In this document: positions 45,830 to 58,431 of the stretch, piece after piece
Layout of the letters: every line of letters starts with the position of its first letter
Numbering within the stretch: position 1 is the first letter of the stretch
NCBI RefSeq assembly: GCF_014805685.1
Contig: NC_060896.1
Coordinates: 18,508,277-18,572,276 of the forward strand
DNA: 64,000 bases
Source: Silurus meridionalis
Taxonomy: Eukaryota; Chordata; Actinopteri; Siluriformes; Siluridae
Direction: 5' to 3'
The notes under the pieces: generated by a model
Seen by the model: the letters and a program-made list of their open reading frames with translations, nothing else
Told to the model about the DNA's origin: nothing
Databases searched by the model: none
Position numbers and translations under genes: made by a program

Positions 45830-47269
45830 CTGCATAGCAAAATTTTTGCAAGCTAAGTTAAGATTTTTTACAGCCATATTAAAAACAAAATTAACATACA
45901 CCCTATGATTTTAACGGAATGGTTTTGTTATTACTTCCATCAGATAGTCATGGACAAAAAAATGCGCATTGCAAAAAGGACGAGCACTCTGCTTTTGCAT
46001 TTTTATATTCAGTCTTTTAAATTAGCACAATGTTTATGACAAACTGTTTATTACACAATGTAAAAACAAAAAAATAATGAGGAGCAATTGAGTGTAATTA
46101 ATTAGTAAACAGCAAAGAGGAAGTGCAGGTTTTAAACTAAACTTATTCAGCCAAGTAATACATTAATTTCCATAACCAGGTAAGCTTCCTTCAAACAGGA
46201 AGAACATGTAAATTCACCTAATCATAACAGCCTAAATGAGTTTGATGTGCATGGACTGAGGGAACTTTGACACAAAATTCATTATTGCTTGAGCAGTAAA
46301 TTCAGTGGTGTATTTAAGTCTGTATTCAAATCTGCATCTTGGAGAATCCAGGCATGGGTGTCTTTACACATGGTCTAAATTATTTACAGAGTGTATAAAA
46401 AATTATAAATTAGCCACACATTTGTGATGAATAACAGGTGAATACAATATACACTTTTAGGATTTGCATGCTAAAACCAAGGGTTTGTTCCAAAATGTCA
46501 GTATCACAGGAACCTGTTGATCATCTGCCCCTCTCTTCCCCCTATTTTCCTTTCTTTTAGGATTGAGTGTGTGTGGATATATAACTGCCGGCCAGGGTCA
46601 GATACTAGTTTAATCTGGCCCCTAATGAGATTAGAAATAATAAGGGGCTTTATTACCTCCATGACTAAGAGAGCAAATACAGGTCACCCCTGGCTAGTGA
46701 GAAAGAGAGGAGGAGATAATGAAAGGAAAGAAGCCAAATTGTACCCATCCATTTGCATGTGCAAACTTTTTTTTAAATCACTATCATTTGAAATATTACT
46801 TTCATCTCTCCTGTGTATCTGTTTGTATTTGTGTTGAATTCATGGCTAAATGAGGGAAAAAGGATGCTCTAGCCAGAAACATGTCAAATTTATAGATATG
46901 AAAAGAAACAGTAGGATATTTCATGATCATGTAGGCAGGAAAAAGATCAGGGGTTTCTGCCACAACTCAGGTCTAATAGAGCCTGTTAAAGCAGTGAAGA
47001 AACTACATATTTAAAAGAGGCTTTTCAGAGCTACAAAGCACACAGTAATCAATAGCTGTGTCTGTATTAAACCACATCATTATTTTGACCATGTGTGAAC
47101 CTTTGTACATATTGTTTGCGGATATAGGTATATAATAACTTCACTATGCACACAAGGGGGCAGTGTCGCATGTATGAACAAAGAATATACATTTGTTTTA
47201 CATTTGTAGAGAGCTCACTAGTTTCTCGATGCTGTATACATTTTGCTTATGCTAAATAACCATGGGCAT
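45830..47269. other. nectin1 intron, no gene seen
   Basis: No exon with splice context and no recognised repeat. Confidence 0.45.
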
Positions 47270-47545
47270 TAATATGAAGTTATCGATCCCTTTGCTGTTA
47301 TAACCACTCTTCTGAGAGGCTTTCAAAAAGATTTTGAAACATTGGCTAATGGAGATTTGTGCTAATTTAGTCAAAAGACCATAAGTAAATGAGCATTGAT
47401 ATCTTGGTATGAATATCAGATCAGTACATTCATCTCAAAGTTGTTCAGTGGAGTTGAGGTCAGAGTTCTATGCAGGCTGAAAGAGTTCTTTCACACAACC
47501 TTGTTCACCTTGCCTTTGTAGACAAGCTGAAAAAAAGACTTGGTG
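47270..47545. mobile_element. Fragment of the same MITE family as 45036-45541
   Basis: CTTTGCTGTTATAACCACTC then TTCTGAGAGGCTTTC, TCTCAAAGTTGTTCAGTGGA and GTTGAGGTCAGAGTTCTATG match the family's interior. Ends absent. Confidence 0.55.
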
Positions 47546-48390
47546 TTTTAATTCTACATTTTATTTTCATTTTTTTTTCTTTTAATTCTCTAGTTTGAGT
47601 CCAGAATTGTTTGGATCCCAACCCTCAAATTCATATTGGCTCCTTTGCAAACATCTGTAACCAAAACCCATAGCCTTCTCTATGACTCAATCCAACTACT
47701 TATGAATCTTAGCATTAAATCACTTACTCCAGAAATGTTCTCAAAAGTGGCTTCCATTGAAAAATGTATTTTGCTCCCTGTTTTTTTTTTTTTTTTTTTT
47801 TACTTGCTGAAGCAACTGTGTAAATGCCATCCTGCCTTCCTAACTTGCCTTGACTAGCCCATAGATGTTCTATGGCTGCTGTCATATTTCAAATACTGGA
47901 TTTCTGCACTTTAAATTTGGCCTTGAGCATAAATAAAAGGGGGAATAAGAATGTTTGAAATTCTAAACCGTTTTCAGGAAGTCACACTCTTCCCTTCCTT
48001 CAAATGCAGTACTGGTCTTAATTGCTTTGATGATGTCACGGATTCATTATTTTAATGCAAAATGCTGGCTTTGATTTGTAGTGTAGGGGGAGCTTAGCAT
48101 GTATAAGAGCTGATCTTTGCAAAGGCAATGGTTGGTGAAAGTGGGAGAGGGACAAGAGGGGGAAGAGATATGGCTTGCCTGTCAGCAGGCAGATAAAACT
48201 CGACTAAAAGCTCCCTGTCAGCTGCTTCAGTAATGTTTGCAAAAACAAAAGACAGAGCTATTCAGCAAGCGTCTGTGAATGTGCCGATAATCAGCCTGCC
48301 TTAGTGTTGAGAGCTAAACAGGTCATTGTTAGGTTAATAGGTGGCCATTAAAAATAAAAAGTAATTTCAATTCAAATCAATTTTACCCTA

Positions 48391-48466
48391 GATAGATGGA
48401 TGGATGGATGGATGGATGGATGGATGGATGGATGGATGGATGGATGGATGGATGGATGGATGGATG

Positions 48467-48545
<79 letters not shown>
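48391..48545. repeat. Compound (GATG)n(GATA)n microsatellite
   Basis: About 18 units of GATG followed directly by about 19 units of GATA, nearly pure. The Tyr/Leu/Ser and Pro/Ser/Ile/His frames over it are artefacts. Confidence 0.98.
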
Positions 48546-51500
48546 CTTTTTTAATTTTTCCATTACTTAGCTGCAACCACTGCATGGACATATCATGCAG
48601 CTTCTATCTAGCAACCTTTAATCTCACAATTGTACTAATTAGATAACAACAACAGAATCAACTTACACGTAGAATACATTTTAATCAGGTGTTTCTGTAT
48701 ATGATTTAAACAAAGCTGCTTCAGCACTGGCTAGAATATCTCTAATAAATGCCTTCATATTACCGTATGTATATTGAGCATCTGAACAACAGTTTTTTAA
48801 TTCAGGTACTGAACTGCCTACCAAAACATTATACCAATGTTAATTTGAGATGCAATCCACTGGCTTACTGTATGCTATGAGTCTGCTTAACATTGACTAG
48901 CACAACATAAATCAGCAATGTCTGAGGCTGTCCCACTGGATGTGGACCTAGCAAAAGTATTTCAGAAAACTGAAACCAAGAAATTGAAAAAATGCTTCAG
49001 GACTGGTGACATTAGTTGTAATGTTTTTAGATTTTCACAGATTGTTCAATTACTTTATCCTCTCTATGTTGATAAGCAAACTGACACTTATTTGAAAAAG
49101 GCAATGGAAAGCAAATATGAATGCACTTGGATGTGTGTTTTTTTCCACACACATAAAATTTAAAACAGATGTGTTGGATCTGTTCAGGATCTGTGGTGAT
49201 CTTATTAAGTAGTAATTGTAGTAGTGCCTTTACAAAACAAAACCTAGTCATTTCAAACTGTCCAATTTATAATTATAAACTAGGGCTGTGACTGCCATTT
49301 ATTTGATTTTCAATTAATCTAAATCTATATGCTTTGCAGAGTTTTATTGACTACTACTTAAGAAGTGTCTTTTAATGCAAGTTTAACATGTTACAGTCAT
49401 ATCCATGGCAAGTAGTGGATTATTGTCACAGGTTTGAAGAGAGATAGATCTGCTTAGAGCACACATTTCAGGGTAACATAAAAAAATCTGGACATTAACG
49501 CATACATACTTTTTATAGTAGTCCTATTAGTCCTAACCCTAGCTGTATGGGATACGTGGGAAAAAAAAAATAAGTTTGATAGGATGAGAAAGAAAAAAAG
49601 AGGGGTTTAAAGAGGAGCAGAAATGTGCACAAACAGTCAAGATAAGGAGTAAACTCTTCCAATTTACTCTCCTCCAATTTTTTAACTCCTTATTTCTGTT
49701 TATGTTTGAATAAAAATGCCGGAATCATTTCTACCTCCACAGCATTTAGTCCATAAATGTAAAGGGAAATCATTATGAAAGTCAGTGTGGTCTGCCTGAA
49801 GAAAATAATTGAAAGTGTTAAGGAAGTCAACATCAAGTGCACATGACATACAACAGGCTGTAAACTGAACTTGTGTCTTCACCTTGGGAACCATTAGATT
49901 TCTTCTGGGGGTGCTATGGAATATGGGTTTAGTTTTTCAGGAAGTGAAGAGAAGAGTAATGCAGAAGACAAAAGAATGGAGAGCAGAGAATTGAGGGAAA
50001 TAAGAAATGAAGGTGAAAGAGATAGGAGAAAAAAAAGATGGAGGAGAGAGAAGATTATTTTTCTCCCTCGCATCCTGATGAGTGAATCATTAATGCTACA
50101 GTGATTCTGGGGTTATAGACTGACCTACTTAAACACACTCTTGGGGGCATGGGCTGCGGCAAAATTTACATCTAGAAAAGATTCTCCATCCCAAACTCTT
50201 AAGGAAACCCTATATCTGTCCATTTCATTCTTCCCCTGAGAGAGATGAATTGCTGTAATAGATTAATGCAGTTTGTACTCTCTGTCTTTCTCGTGGCAAT
50301 GCTCAATTTGCAGCAAGTGCTTTTTCCACCAGTTTAAAACAAAAACACACTGTCACTCTATTTCTCTAGTAATTTGGCCATCTTACCCTCCATTTCTCTA
50401 CAGAGACACAGGGCTTTAATGTGTAGAAAGGGAAAAACAGAAAGAATGAGGAGGTGGAGAAAGAGACTGAGAATAGCTAATAGTTTATATGAGAAAACTG
50501 CGGAACTACTACAATCTACTTCCTACATAAAGAATCTTTCCTGGATCGACACTCCATAAACTCCACTAAATGTTGCCCAGGTGCTGCCTGACTGAGCCTC
50601 ATGGGATACTTCTGCATTCCAAGGCTCAGAACTGATGGCATGCACCTTTTTATAATGCAGGAGGTGCATTTTTACAAAGAGAGTTTAATGTTGTACGCTA
50701 TGACTGTGGGTCTGCAGGGGGCATGAATAATGCAATAGGCATGACAGTGTTGGTTTGTGTGCAGTCTAATGCGTCACACAATTCAGAATAAGACAGCAAA
50801 GCAGCACTGCTATAATCTATAATATAATCTTGCATGTTTACATTAAACCTTTGGAGTTTGGATCTTTGTGGATGTTGATCAAGATCAGACTGTAATTGAT
50901 AGTAGTTGATAGTATATTTCTTGCAATTACTAATCCTAAAGTGATATAATTATCCTTAATGTTTGCTTTCATTTTTTGTGTATGTATAAATAAATATATA
51001 TATATTTTATATATACACACACACACATATATATAAAATCATACTGATAAAAGTAGTAAATAACAGTTGGCTCAACACTGTTTATAGATTGTGTAAGCTC
51101 TGCAAATGTTTGTCAAATAATTAAAGCTCATTCAAATTAAAACGGATATTTATATTAAATCTCCAACATGCTCTGTTTAAAGAACTCCACTGAGAGTAGT
51201 AGTTGCACAGTAGGTGTGTGGCAATAGCTTTTTATTGCCACTACCACACTGTGAGACTATTTGAAATAATAGAAAACCGACCAGGATTAACAAATATGTT
51301 AAAATTGCCAGTGTTTGTGTGCAAATAAAATTCAGTTCCTATTCTGGAGACCTCAGACTTCCTCAGTAGGTTTCCCTATGCGTTCTCGCCCACATTCCCA
51401 ATGCCTTCTTCTCTCCTCATTGGATCCATCCATTTTCTCTCTCCCTCCTCTTTGGAAACTCTGGTTTATATTTTATTCCATCACCCCAAAAGAATTCCAA

Positions 51501-52152
51501 TAACAGACTCACTCAGAAATTTCTTTCAGTTACACAAATTCTGTTATTTATTTATACTTCTGATGTTTTCTTTTATTCTTCCTATTTTTGCCTTGTGGTT
51601 GACATTTTCTTGTTCTCCTTTCTGTTTCTCTCTTTATTGCTCTCTCTCGCTCTTAACTTCATTTCCACACACGGTGGAATGAGCAATTGCTCATTCGGGA
51701 AAGCGTAAACAGATGTCTGCCACCTTAGCCAGCCCTCCCAGAGGCAAGCAGCTCAGCCGTTCTCAAACGCCCCTCAAACCCCATCCCCCCTCGACCCCCA
51801 GCCCCCCTTCATTGCCAGATTCGTTGCCAATGTCCCCTGTGCCACGTTAAATCACAACACATCAACCCATTTTCTAATAGCAGTGGTAATAGCACCAAAT
51901 ACACAAACACGCACTAGCACGACTGCTGGCTGTGTGAAGCACTCTGCAGAGAACAGTAATACACAGTGTGTGTGTCTATATCTTGAGCTACATTTGCATT
52001 TATCTAAAAGTAATACAATCATACCTATGGGGAAAAGAAATAGCATGGGTCATATTATGTAAATCTAAAGCCTTTAATGCATTTTTTTGTCTGCTAACAG
52101 ACATGCATTTATCCCATAGCAAAACCCATAGCAAACTAAAAGGATATAATTA
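48546..52152. other. nectin1 intron, no gene seen
   Basis: No recognised coding sequence or transposon. Short AT/AC run at 50995-51035; pyrimidine-rich stretch at 51390-51680. Confidence 0.45.
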
Positions 52153-52200
52153 CTGTTGGCAGTGCCTATACAAGCTGGCTTGTTTCGGCACTGCCAACAG
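52153..52200. repeat. Hairpin with perfect 14-bp stem and inner 6-bp stem
   Basis: CTGTTGGCAGTGCC at 52153-52166 pairs perfectly with 52187-52200. The 20-base middle contains ACAAGC-TG-GCTTGT, a second perfect 6-bp stem with a 2-base loop, so the 48 nt fold into one long hairpin with a 3/3 internal loop. Too short for an ordinary animal pre-miRNA. Confidence 0.85.
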
Positions 52201-52803
52201 CAAGACTACCAATACACTGGAGGTTTCTCATGGCATTAAAGATATACTTGAGGGAGAATCTGAGTAAATCCTTTGTATTTTGTTGCTAAGATGCAAACAA
52301 GACTGTAGATCTCTTCCCACAAGAACGTGGAGTATCAAGAAAGCCAACATATACATACATATCTGACTCTTTTTTTCTTTAATTACAGCTTTTGGTCTTG
52401 CTGTTGAAGAAATCCACTTCAAGGGTTAACCACAGTGAGACACCATGAGCTTACATCATTCCTGTAAAACATGCTCTAGAGATAGTTGTATGTGTATCAA
52501 AAGAATGAGGAGTCACAACTAGTCACACTCTGCATTGTAATAGCTTCTATTCTCTAAGACAATGTATGTGATCCTAAAGTGTATTAATTAAGACGATCAG
52601 TCTCTAGTTAGCAGAAATTCTTCCCTACTATTAAATTTTAATTAAAAACCTATTTTAAAGTGTAAAAAGCATACAAAGATGAAAAAAAAGATATGTCCTG
52701 TCATTAAGCATGCATCACTGCTTCTCAAGCCCTTAATATTCAGTTAATCTCTGTATATTTGGTATTTACTAACTACTAAATGGATCACTATAATCAGAAT
52801 ATA

Positions 52804-53005
52804 CAGTGGTGTGAAAAGGTGTTGGTGAAAAAGTGTCCTGATTTCTTATTTCTTCGCATGTTGTCACACTTTAATGTTTCAGATCATCAAACTAATTTAA
52901 ATGATAACACAAGTGAACACAACATGCAGTTTTTAAATGAAGGTTTTTATTATTGAGGGAAAACAAAATCCAAAACTACATGGCCAACACTTTTTCACAC
53001 CACTG
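52804..53005. mobile_element. Tc1-like MITE, 202 bp, TA duplication
   Basis: Starts CAGTGGTGTGAAAAGGTGTT and ends AACACTTTTTCACACCACTG, 22-bp terminal inverted repeats with one mismatch, flanked by TA (52802-52803 and 53006-53007). The interior (TTGTCACACTTTAATGTTTC, CAAGTGAACACAACATGCAG) is the two ends of a longer Tc1 element joined by an internal deletion. Confidence 0.88.
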
Positions 53006-53516
53006 TAGATCAGAGTGCAGAACAACTTCTTCTTTGCCCAAGGCTGGAGAAGCCTAATATTTTAGTCTTTTCCCCCATAAAAAGGATCTGGAATCAGTGT
53101 CAATGTGTTCCCATTTTTATGGTCTGGTCTAAAACCAAATGTTCTAGAAAAGTAACATTTCTAATGCTAGTAAATTAGCACTTCAGCAGCTACATCCGAA
53201 ATAAAATTAATAAAAGCTATAAAAACATGATCTCTATTCAGAACAAACATTATATATAACATGTTTATGATGTTTAGGATTGGAAACTGGATGCTAAAAT
53301 ATGTTGTTGAAGCCAAAAGTAAATGCTCTCTAATAACCTGTAATAATTTGTCCTCTCTGGAACATCCCCTTATCATATAAAAATAAGGAGTAAAATGTTA
53401 ACACGAGTCAAGCCTAATCGAATGTGTGAAAATTCAAAGGGTGTCACTGCATATTTTTTTAATTAAAAGAGGTTTTCAGGTGTTTTGAAGCGTTCAATTT
53501 ATTTTAATCTTGTTAA

Positions 53517-53582
53517 AATCCTGGCAAATATGACAGATTATATATTTATATAAATATATAATCTGTCATATTTGCCAGGATT
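53517..53582. repeat. Perfect 66-bp palindrome with no spacer
   Basis: Left arm AATCCTGGCAAATATGACAG continuing ATTATATATTTAT (33 bp) is followed directly by its exact reverse complement. It lies in AT-rich sequence, but the outer 20 bp of each arm are of mixed composition and so not a chance product of an AT run. Confidence 0.95.
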
Positions 53583-54027
53583 ATATATTTATATTTATAT
53601 AGTTCACGCTGATTTTGCTCTATAGCACTTTCTTGAGAACATTGTCTTTGCTATCGCATTTAAATAAAAGCCAATGTTAAGGGATGCATATCCAGGCTAC
53701 TCCCTACATTCCGAGGACATGCTGCTTCACATCCAAATACATTGAGAGCTTTTATTGTGAGATTCGGTTGAGAGGATAAAGTAACTATCCTATCCTTAAA
53801 CCTAAAAAAGTGAAAATTGAAAATTAAAGCCTTTATTGCGGGGTTTTTTTGGTCCATATGCTCTAAAAGCCAGTTAAATTGCCAATACAGAAAAAATTAA
53901 TATTAACAAATCAAAATACACACCCTTGTTAAAATTGCAGATTATTGTGAGTTGCTGTGAAAATGAAACCAAGATAAATCATGTCAAAACTATATCCAAA
54001 TGTGAAATGACAGCATATATATACACA

Positions 54028-54310
54028 GATCAGGCACAGCTTTATTGCCACCTGCATAATATTGTGTTGGTCCCGCTTTTGCTGCTAAAACAGTTCTGAC
54101 CCGTCGAGCATTAACAGCATTAACTTTTTCAGCAATTTGAGCTTGCCTGTTGGATCAGACCACACGGGTCAGCCTTCGCTCCCCATGTGCATCAATGAGC
54201 CTTGGCCACCCATGATCCTGTCGCCGGTTCACCACTGTTCCTTCCTTGGACCACTTTTGAAAAAGATGCTTCTAGAATGTTTTTGCCAGACACAGTTGGA
54301 AAATATTGTG
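54028..54310 (-). pseudogene. Internally deleted Tc1/mariner element
   Basis: The left part (CAGATCAGGCACAGCTTTAT, then TGCCACCTGCATAATATTGT and TTTGCTGCTAAAACAGTTCT to GACCCGTCGAG) is the end of a well-known fish Tc1 family. The sequence then jumps to the transposase N-terminal region (CATTAACTTTTTCAGCAATT, ATCAGACCACACGGGTCAGC, CCATGATCCTGTCGCCGGTT), read on the minus strand. The bases between, most of the gene, are missing. The right end is also lost. Confidence 0.7.
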
Positions 54311-54553
54311 TCGAGATGTGCTGTGCTGATGACCCAAAAAGGCTGAGTGGTATAATAATGTACTTAAACTAATTATCATTTTAGTGGTGTGCATACTTAT
54401 GCAAAAAGCTTATTGTAGCTTTTTTGTTAGTGTAAATCTTTTTGTTCTTCAAAATAATTTTACAAGTTGTGAATGTTACATTGGCAATAGGACAGTTTTT
54501 TTTTGTTTTATCACAAAAGTCTGCCATTTAACCAGGAGCTTTATATCAATCAT

Positions 54554-54597
54554 ATGTATGTATGTATGTATGCATGTATGTATGTATGTATGTATGT
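54554..54597. repeat. (ATGT)n microsatellite
   Basis: About 11 units with one C interruption (TGCA). Confidence 0.95.
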
Positions 54598-55009
54598 TTT
54601 TAGCGAAACTAGTGTTTTCATTCCTTTTTTATAGTAAGGGGGAAGAAAATAATCTAGGAGATTTCAGGGCTTTTGGAAGAATGATTATGCTTCTTCATGA
54701 AATGTTGCCAGGTACTGCCAATGAAGATTAGCATAATGGGTAGAAAGGGAATGAATTGAGCAAGAATCGGAAAAAGTAAAAAAGCACAAATATTGAATAA
54801 TTGTGATTAAATAAGAATGAAGGGGAAAAGAGCTATATCTTGACAGGGACAACAAAGTGAAGAAAGAGACAAATGTACCTTTTTCTATCTCTTAAAATCA
54901 GTGACCAGCAAAGCCTTCTCTGCTGGCCTAAACACTATCAAAAGCACTGACCTACATTTACAACCTAAATTTTAATGTGTTCCATAAAATTTTATTAATT
55001 TATTCCCAA

Positions 55010-56050
55010 CAGTTTATTCTCTTCATTATGTAGCGTTTCTCTTGGCTGCACTGCTTCCAGTACGTGTATGTGGATGTTAGATTTTTTGTCCAATCAGATT
55101 TCAGCCTCTATGTGCTGCCATGTCAATCTAATCTGCCCAGGGCCTTCAAAGTCTGTTCTGCTGGCTCTTTGGCCATAGAGAATATTTAGCAACGGGTCTG
55201 TTTCTTTAACAGATTTCATATTCGCCTCACAGGGCAGCTAGCTGGCCCAGAATAGCGTCAGCATTTTTCCGTCCTCTGATTGGTTGGTCAAAGGGAAACT
55301 GTTACAACCAAGTTCGACTGGCAAAACACATGTGTAGCTCTGCACACATTAATACATCTGAGTTAGACTTTTTCATGCCTATGGAGAAAGAGAAATTGAT
55401 TTGGTCTCGAACATACTTAAAAATAAATTTTCAAGAAAAGCTAGACATCATGAGGAGGTCGGCCAACCCTGAAGCTAGCTATCGTGTCTCAGCCTGGGAA
55501 AGGATTTGTTCTCCACTTCCAGACCAGTGAATACGAGCGATAACACTGGATTACAGCCTCTGTGGAGCAGTGCAAATTATGAGTCTGCATCTATGGTGAG
55601 TAGGTTGTATTTAATTTACAGTTTTAATGTTTTTGTCATGTTATTAGACAAATATTGATTCTGAACTGCTCCAGATGGTGTAGGTGTCACAGTTGCGGTT
55701 GTAATGTAGATATTTGGAGTTGTTTTAACTGAGTTTCTTGTTTTATGCCACGCGTTGTTATATTGCGTTTTTGTATGGTAGTGATGGTTTCTATAATGGC
55801 TACGTGATAGTGGTGGTATTAAGAGGTGGATTAAGTCGGTTAAGTCCCCACTGAAGGCCCAGGTACCAAATGCACGGCCCACCACTGCTCAAAATATAAA
55901 GTTGGGCGTATTTGTGTTTTTTGTGTGATTCAACACCAGTAACAACATTCCTTCTAAAATGATTTAAGTGCAGATGTAAGAGCTTCATTAATGATGTAAT
56001 ATAGCCATGCTTGTCCTTTATATAGTCACATCTAGATTCTTGCTAGCATG
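55010..56050 (+). pseudogene. hAT-type (ZMYM/TTF-like) transposase remnant
   Basis: The frame from 55330 contains FQEKLDIMRRSANPEASYRV, close to the family's F..KLDIV.RGRPTPE. A frameshift at about 55503 leads into LHFQTSEYERxHWITASVEQ then CKL, the family's R-H-F-Q-T-x-x-Y-E-R-Y-x-W-I-T-A-S start of the TTF-type zinc finger, with a stop in the Tyr position. Nothing of the RNase H core follows. Upstream 55010-55330 looks like the element's 5' untranslated part, GC-richer than the intron; the right limit is uncertain. Confidence 0.6.
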
Positions 56051-56491
56051 TACTATATTATACGTGATACCATCCTGTTTTCAGTCTTGAGATGATACGC
56101 TAAAATTAAAGATGTTGGATGGAGTTTAAGTGGTTTATCGTATACTATCACAGATTACTGCTGCTACATTTATCTAGTTTTGTATTGAAGCTCCATAATT
56201 CCATAATTAACCGAACAGACAATAATTTGGCTTTTTCATGGGGTGGACAAAACTCTACATATAGCTGCAACGTGCAAAACCTAGGTAAAAATGCTACAAG
56301 AGATCTTTAAAGTCAAATTCTGCAGTACAATATATTGAAAGGTATAAAAGTGTTATAAGCAAAACCAGGAATTTCATACAAAGAAAAAAATCTATCAATT
56401 TAATTAGATGTATGCATGTTTGTTTAAAAAGACTTTTTTCACAATGAGACAAATGCAAAATATTTTTTAATTAAACTGTTTAAAATATACA

Positions 56492-56669
56492 CCATATGGA
56501 TAAAGGTTTGTGGCGCCTGTAGGTTCTTCCCCCAAACTTTTGCCACAAAGAAGGAATTACACAATTGTACAGGATGTGTCTATTAGCTGCAGCTACACAA
56601 TTTATCTTTACTGAAACTAAGGGCTCAAAACCTGTTTGGTCATGTGTCCACAAACCTTTGGCCATATCG
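56492..56669. mobile_element. MITE of about 180 bp
   Basis: The left end CCATATGGATAAAGGTTTGT and the right end ACAAACCTTTGGCCATATC are inverted complements with few mismatches. Inside, GGTTCTTCCCCCAAACTTTT, GAAGGAATTACACAATTGTA and CTTTACTGAAACTAAGGGCT belong to a common fish element of the same broad type as 45036-45541. Confidence 0.7.
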
Positions 56670-57920
56670 CATATATAATTGAGAGCATCACATTTGAATG
56701 CATCACATCTGGATGCTGAGAAGCTTATCAGTACAACACAGCTACAGTAGGGGCTGACTCTTACTTTTACCCGGGATCTAATTGATGAAGACAAAATACT
56801 CAGTGACCTCTCAACAAAGTGAGTGATCCATGATGTTGAAGATACTGGCAGAGACAGGCAATATATTCCCAAGATGCGAACCAAGTGAACTGATCCATAG
56901 ACATTGTGAAACAATGGCTGGACAGAAGAAATAAAAAAATGTGTTCTGCCTGGTAGACTTAAGCCAGAAGAACAATGGAAAAACTTTGTGGGAATGAATC
57001 TTAAGATACCCAGTGTACCCCCCATCTTACCCTAATCTAATGAGTAGTTATGATCTGTGTTCAGTTTTTCTCAGCACGTGCACTTTCATAACCCCATAAA
57101 TTATTAACCATGAAAGCTATTTGCTTAATTCGTCAGCTGCATGCAGGAACTGTACAAATTAACAGCCAAAAATTCCCTCTCGTTGAGCAAAACTACTCAA
57201 TGCACTTAGCATTTACAGATAATGTCCCCAATTTCCATTACATTAGTGGCAATTTTTCTGAGCTCCATTAACACTGTAATCATGTTGGAAGAGCAAGGAA
57301 TGAGCATTATCCAGTGTAGCAGATCAAATATCACCCATATCACATAAAGGTCACATATAGCATCACATATTCCCATGCTAAGATATTACTTTGAATCACC
57401 AGAAAGGCAAAAGCCTGCATACACACATACATAGATGCAATGCAAGGAAAACATAGTCATCACTTTCGCATGGCAAGCAAAGATAGCATTTTCAAGGATG
57501 AAAAATGAGAACGCACGCATAGAGAAAACAGCCCAATACCGAGAACCATGCAGAGAGAAAGAGAAAGATAGCAATGCACTCATTCAGCATGCACTCATGT
57601 CCATATGCTCAAGAAAAAAAAAAAGAAAAAAAAATTTAGGAAGATCAACTCTGGAAAAAACATGTAGTGGAAATACTACCTTTAATTAAATAATATGATC
57701 AATATGGTAATATATCTGAAGACTTCAAATAGAATTTTGGACAAAAATAAATAAGGTCAAGAAATCTGTCTGGCTTTGTTTTATGTTCTTCTGATTTAAA
57801 AAAGAATTTCCAAACATGTGAGCAGCAAGATGAAAGATGGGGAGATGTTCCCTGCACATGGAAAGTAGTACCTGAGAGAAATGTGAGTTTGAAACCCTGT
57901 GATGTTATATGAGCACTTTG

Positions 57921-57923
<3 letters not shown>
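56670..57923. other. nectin1 intron, no gene seen
   Basis: No recognised exon. The minus-strand frame 56480-57025 is mostly the MITE and shows no domain. Confidence 0.45.

Positions 57924-57990
<67 letters not shown>
57924..57990. repeat. (GT)n microsatellite
   Basis: About 33 uninterrupted GT units, 340 bp downstream (gene sense) of the Ig3 exon 58432-58583, within the intron before the alternative ends. Confidence 0.98.
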
Positions 57991-57992
<2 letters not shown>

Positions 57993-58431
57993 TTTATGCA
58001 TAAGCATAGCAATGATTTGACTCTGCATATTCACTCAATCTGCTGGCACTCCTCCACTTTGCTGACGGTAAACCAGTGCCAGTGCTTGTTTGTTAAGTAT
58101 TATTATTTGTGAAGCATTTTGAATTGTAGAACAATAGTATTATAGTATTACAATATATTATCCTCAGAATAACTCAATCGGTCTTTTTAGCCTTAGGATT
58201 GGCATATAACGTGATCAAGACAAAGATTTGGTTATTTTATACAACACAAATTACTCTAAGGTAACTTTCAGGCCAGACTGCTTGACTTTCAAATAAACTT
58301 TTTACCAGATGCGTGTTCTGATTGCCCAAGTCCAGATTGCAGCTAGAATTCTGTCCCCGGCCTACAACTCCACCCCCCACCTCTGTTCCCTAAACTTACA
58401 CAAACTCCATTTCTTAGCAGCCTTAACATAC

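Noticed and set aside
45536..45856. Frames of Tyr-Ile and Ser-Leu or Arg-Glu repeats around 45536-45901
   Set aside because: Pure translation of (TA)n and (GA)n microsatellites.
48372..48591. Frames with Ile-His-Pro-Ser and Tyr-Leu-Ser-Ile repeats
   Set aside because: Translation of the GATG/GATA microsatellite.
52153..52200. Hairpin considered as a microRNA of the miR-34/449 type
   Set aside because: Only 48 nt with a 14-bp stem and weak outer pairing; ordinary pre-miRNAs need a longer stem, and the similarity covers only GGCAGTG.
56480..57025. 181-codon minus-strand frame
   Set aside because: Its end overlaps the MITE at 56492-56669 and the rest has no domain or conserved motif.
57699..58112. 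Cys-Val and Thr-His repeat frames; likewise at 1685-2056, 24726-25205 and 63062-63427
   Set aside because: Translation of (GT)n or (CA)n runs; flanks show no domain.
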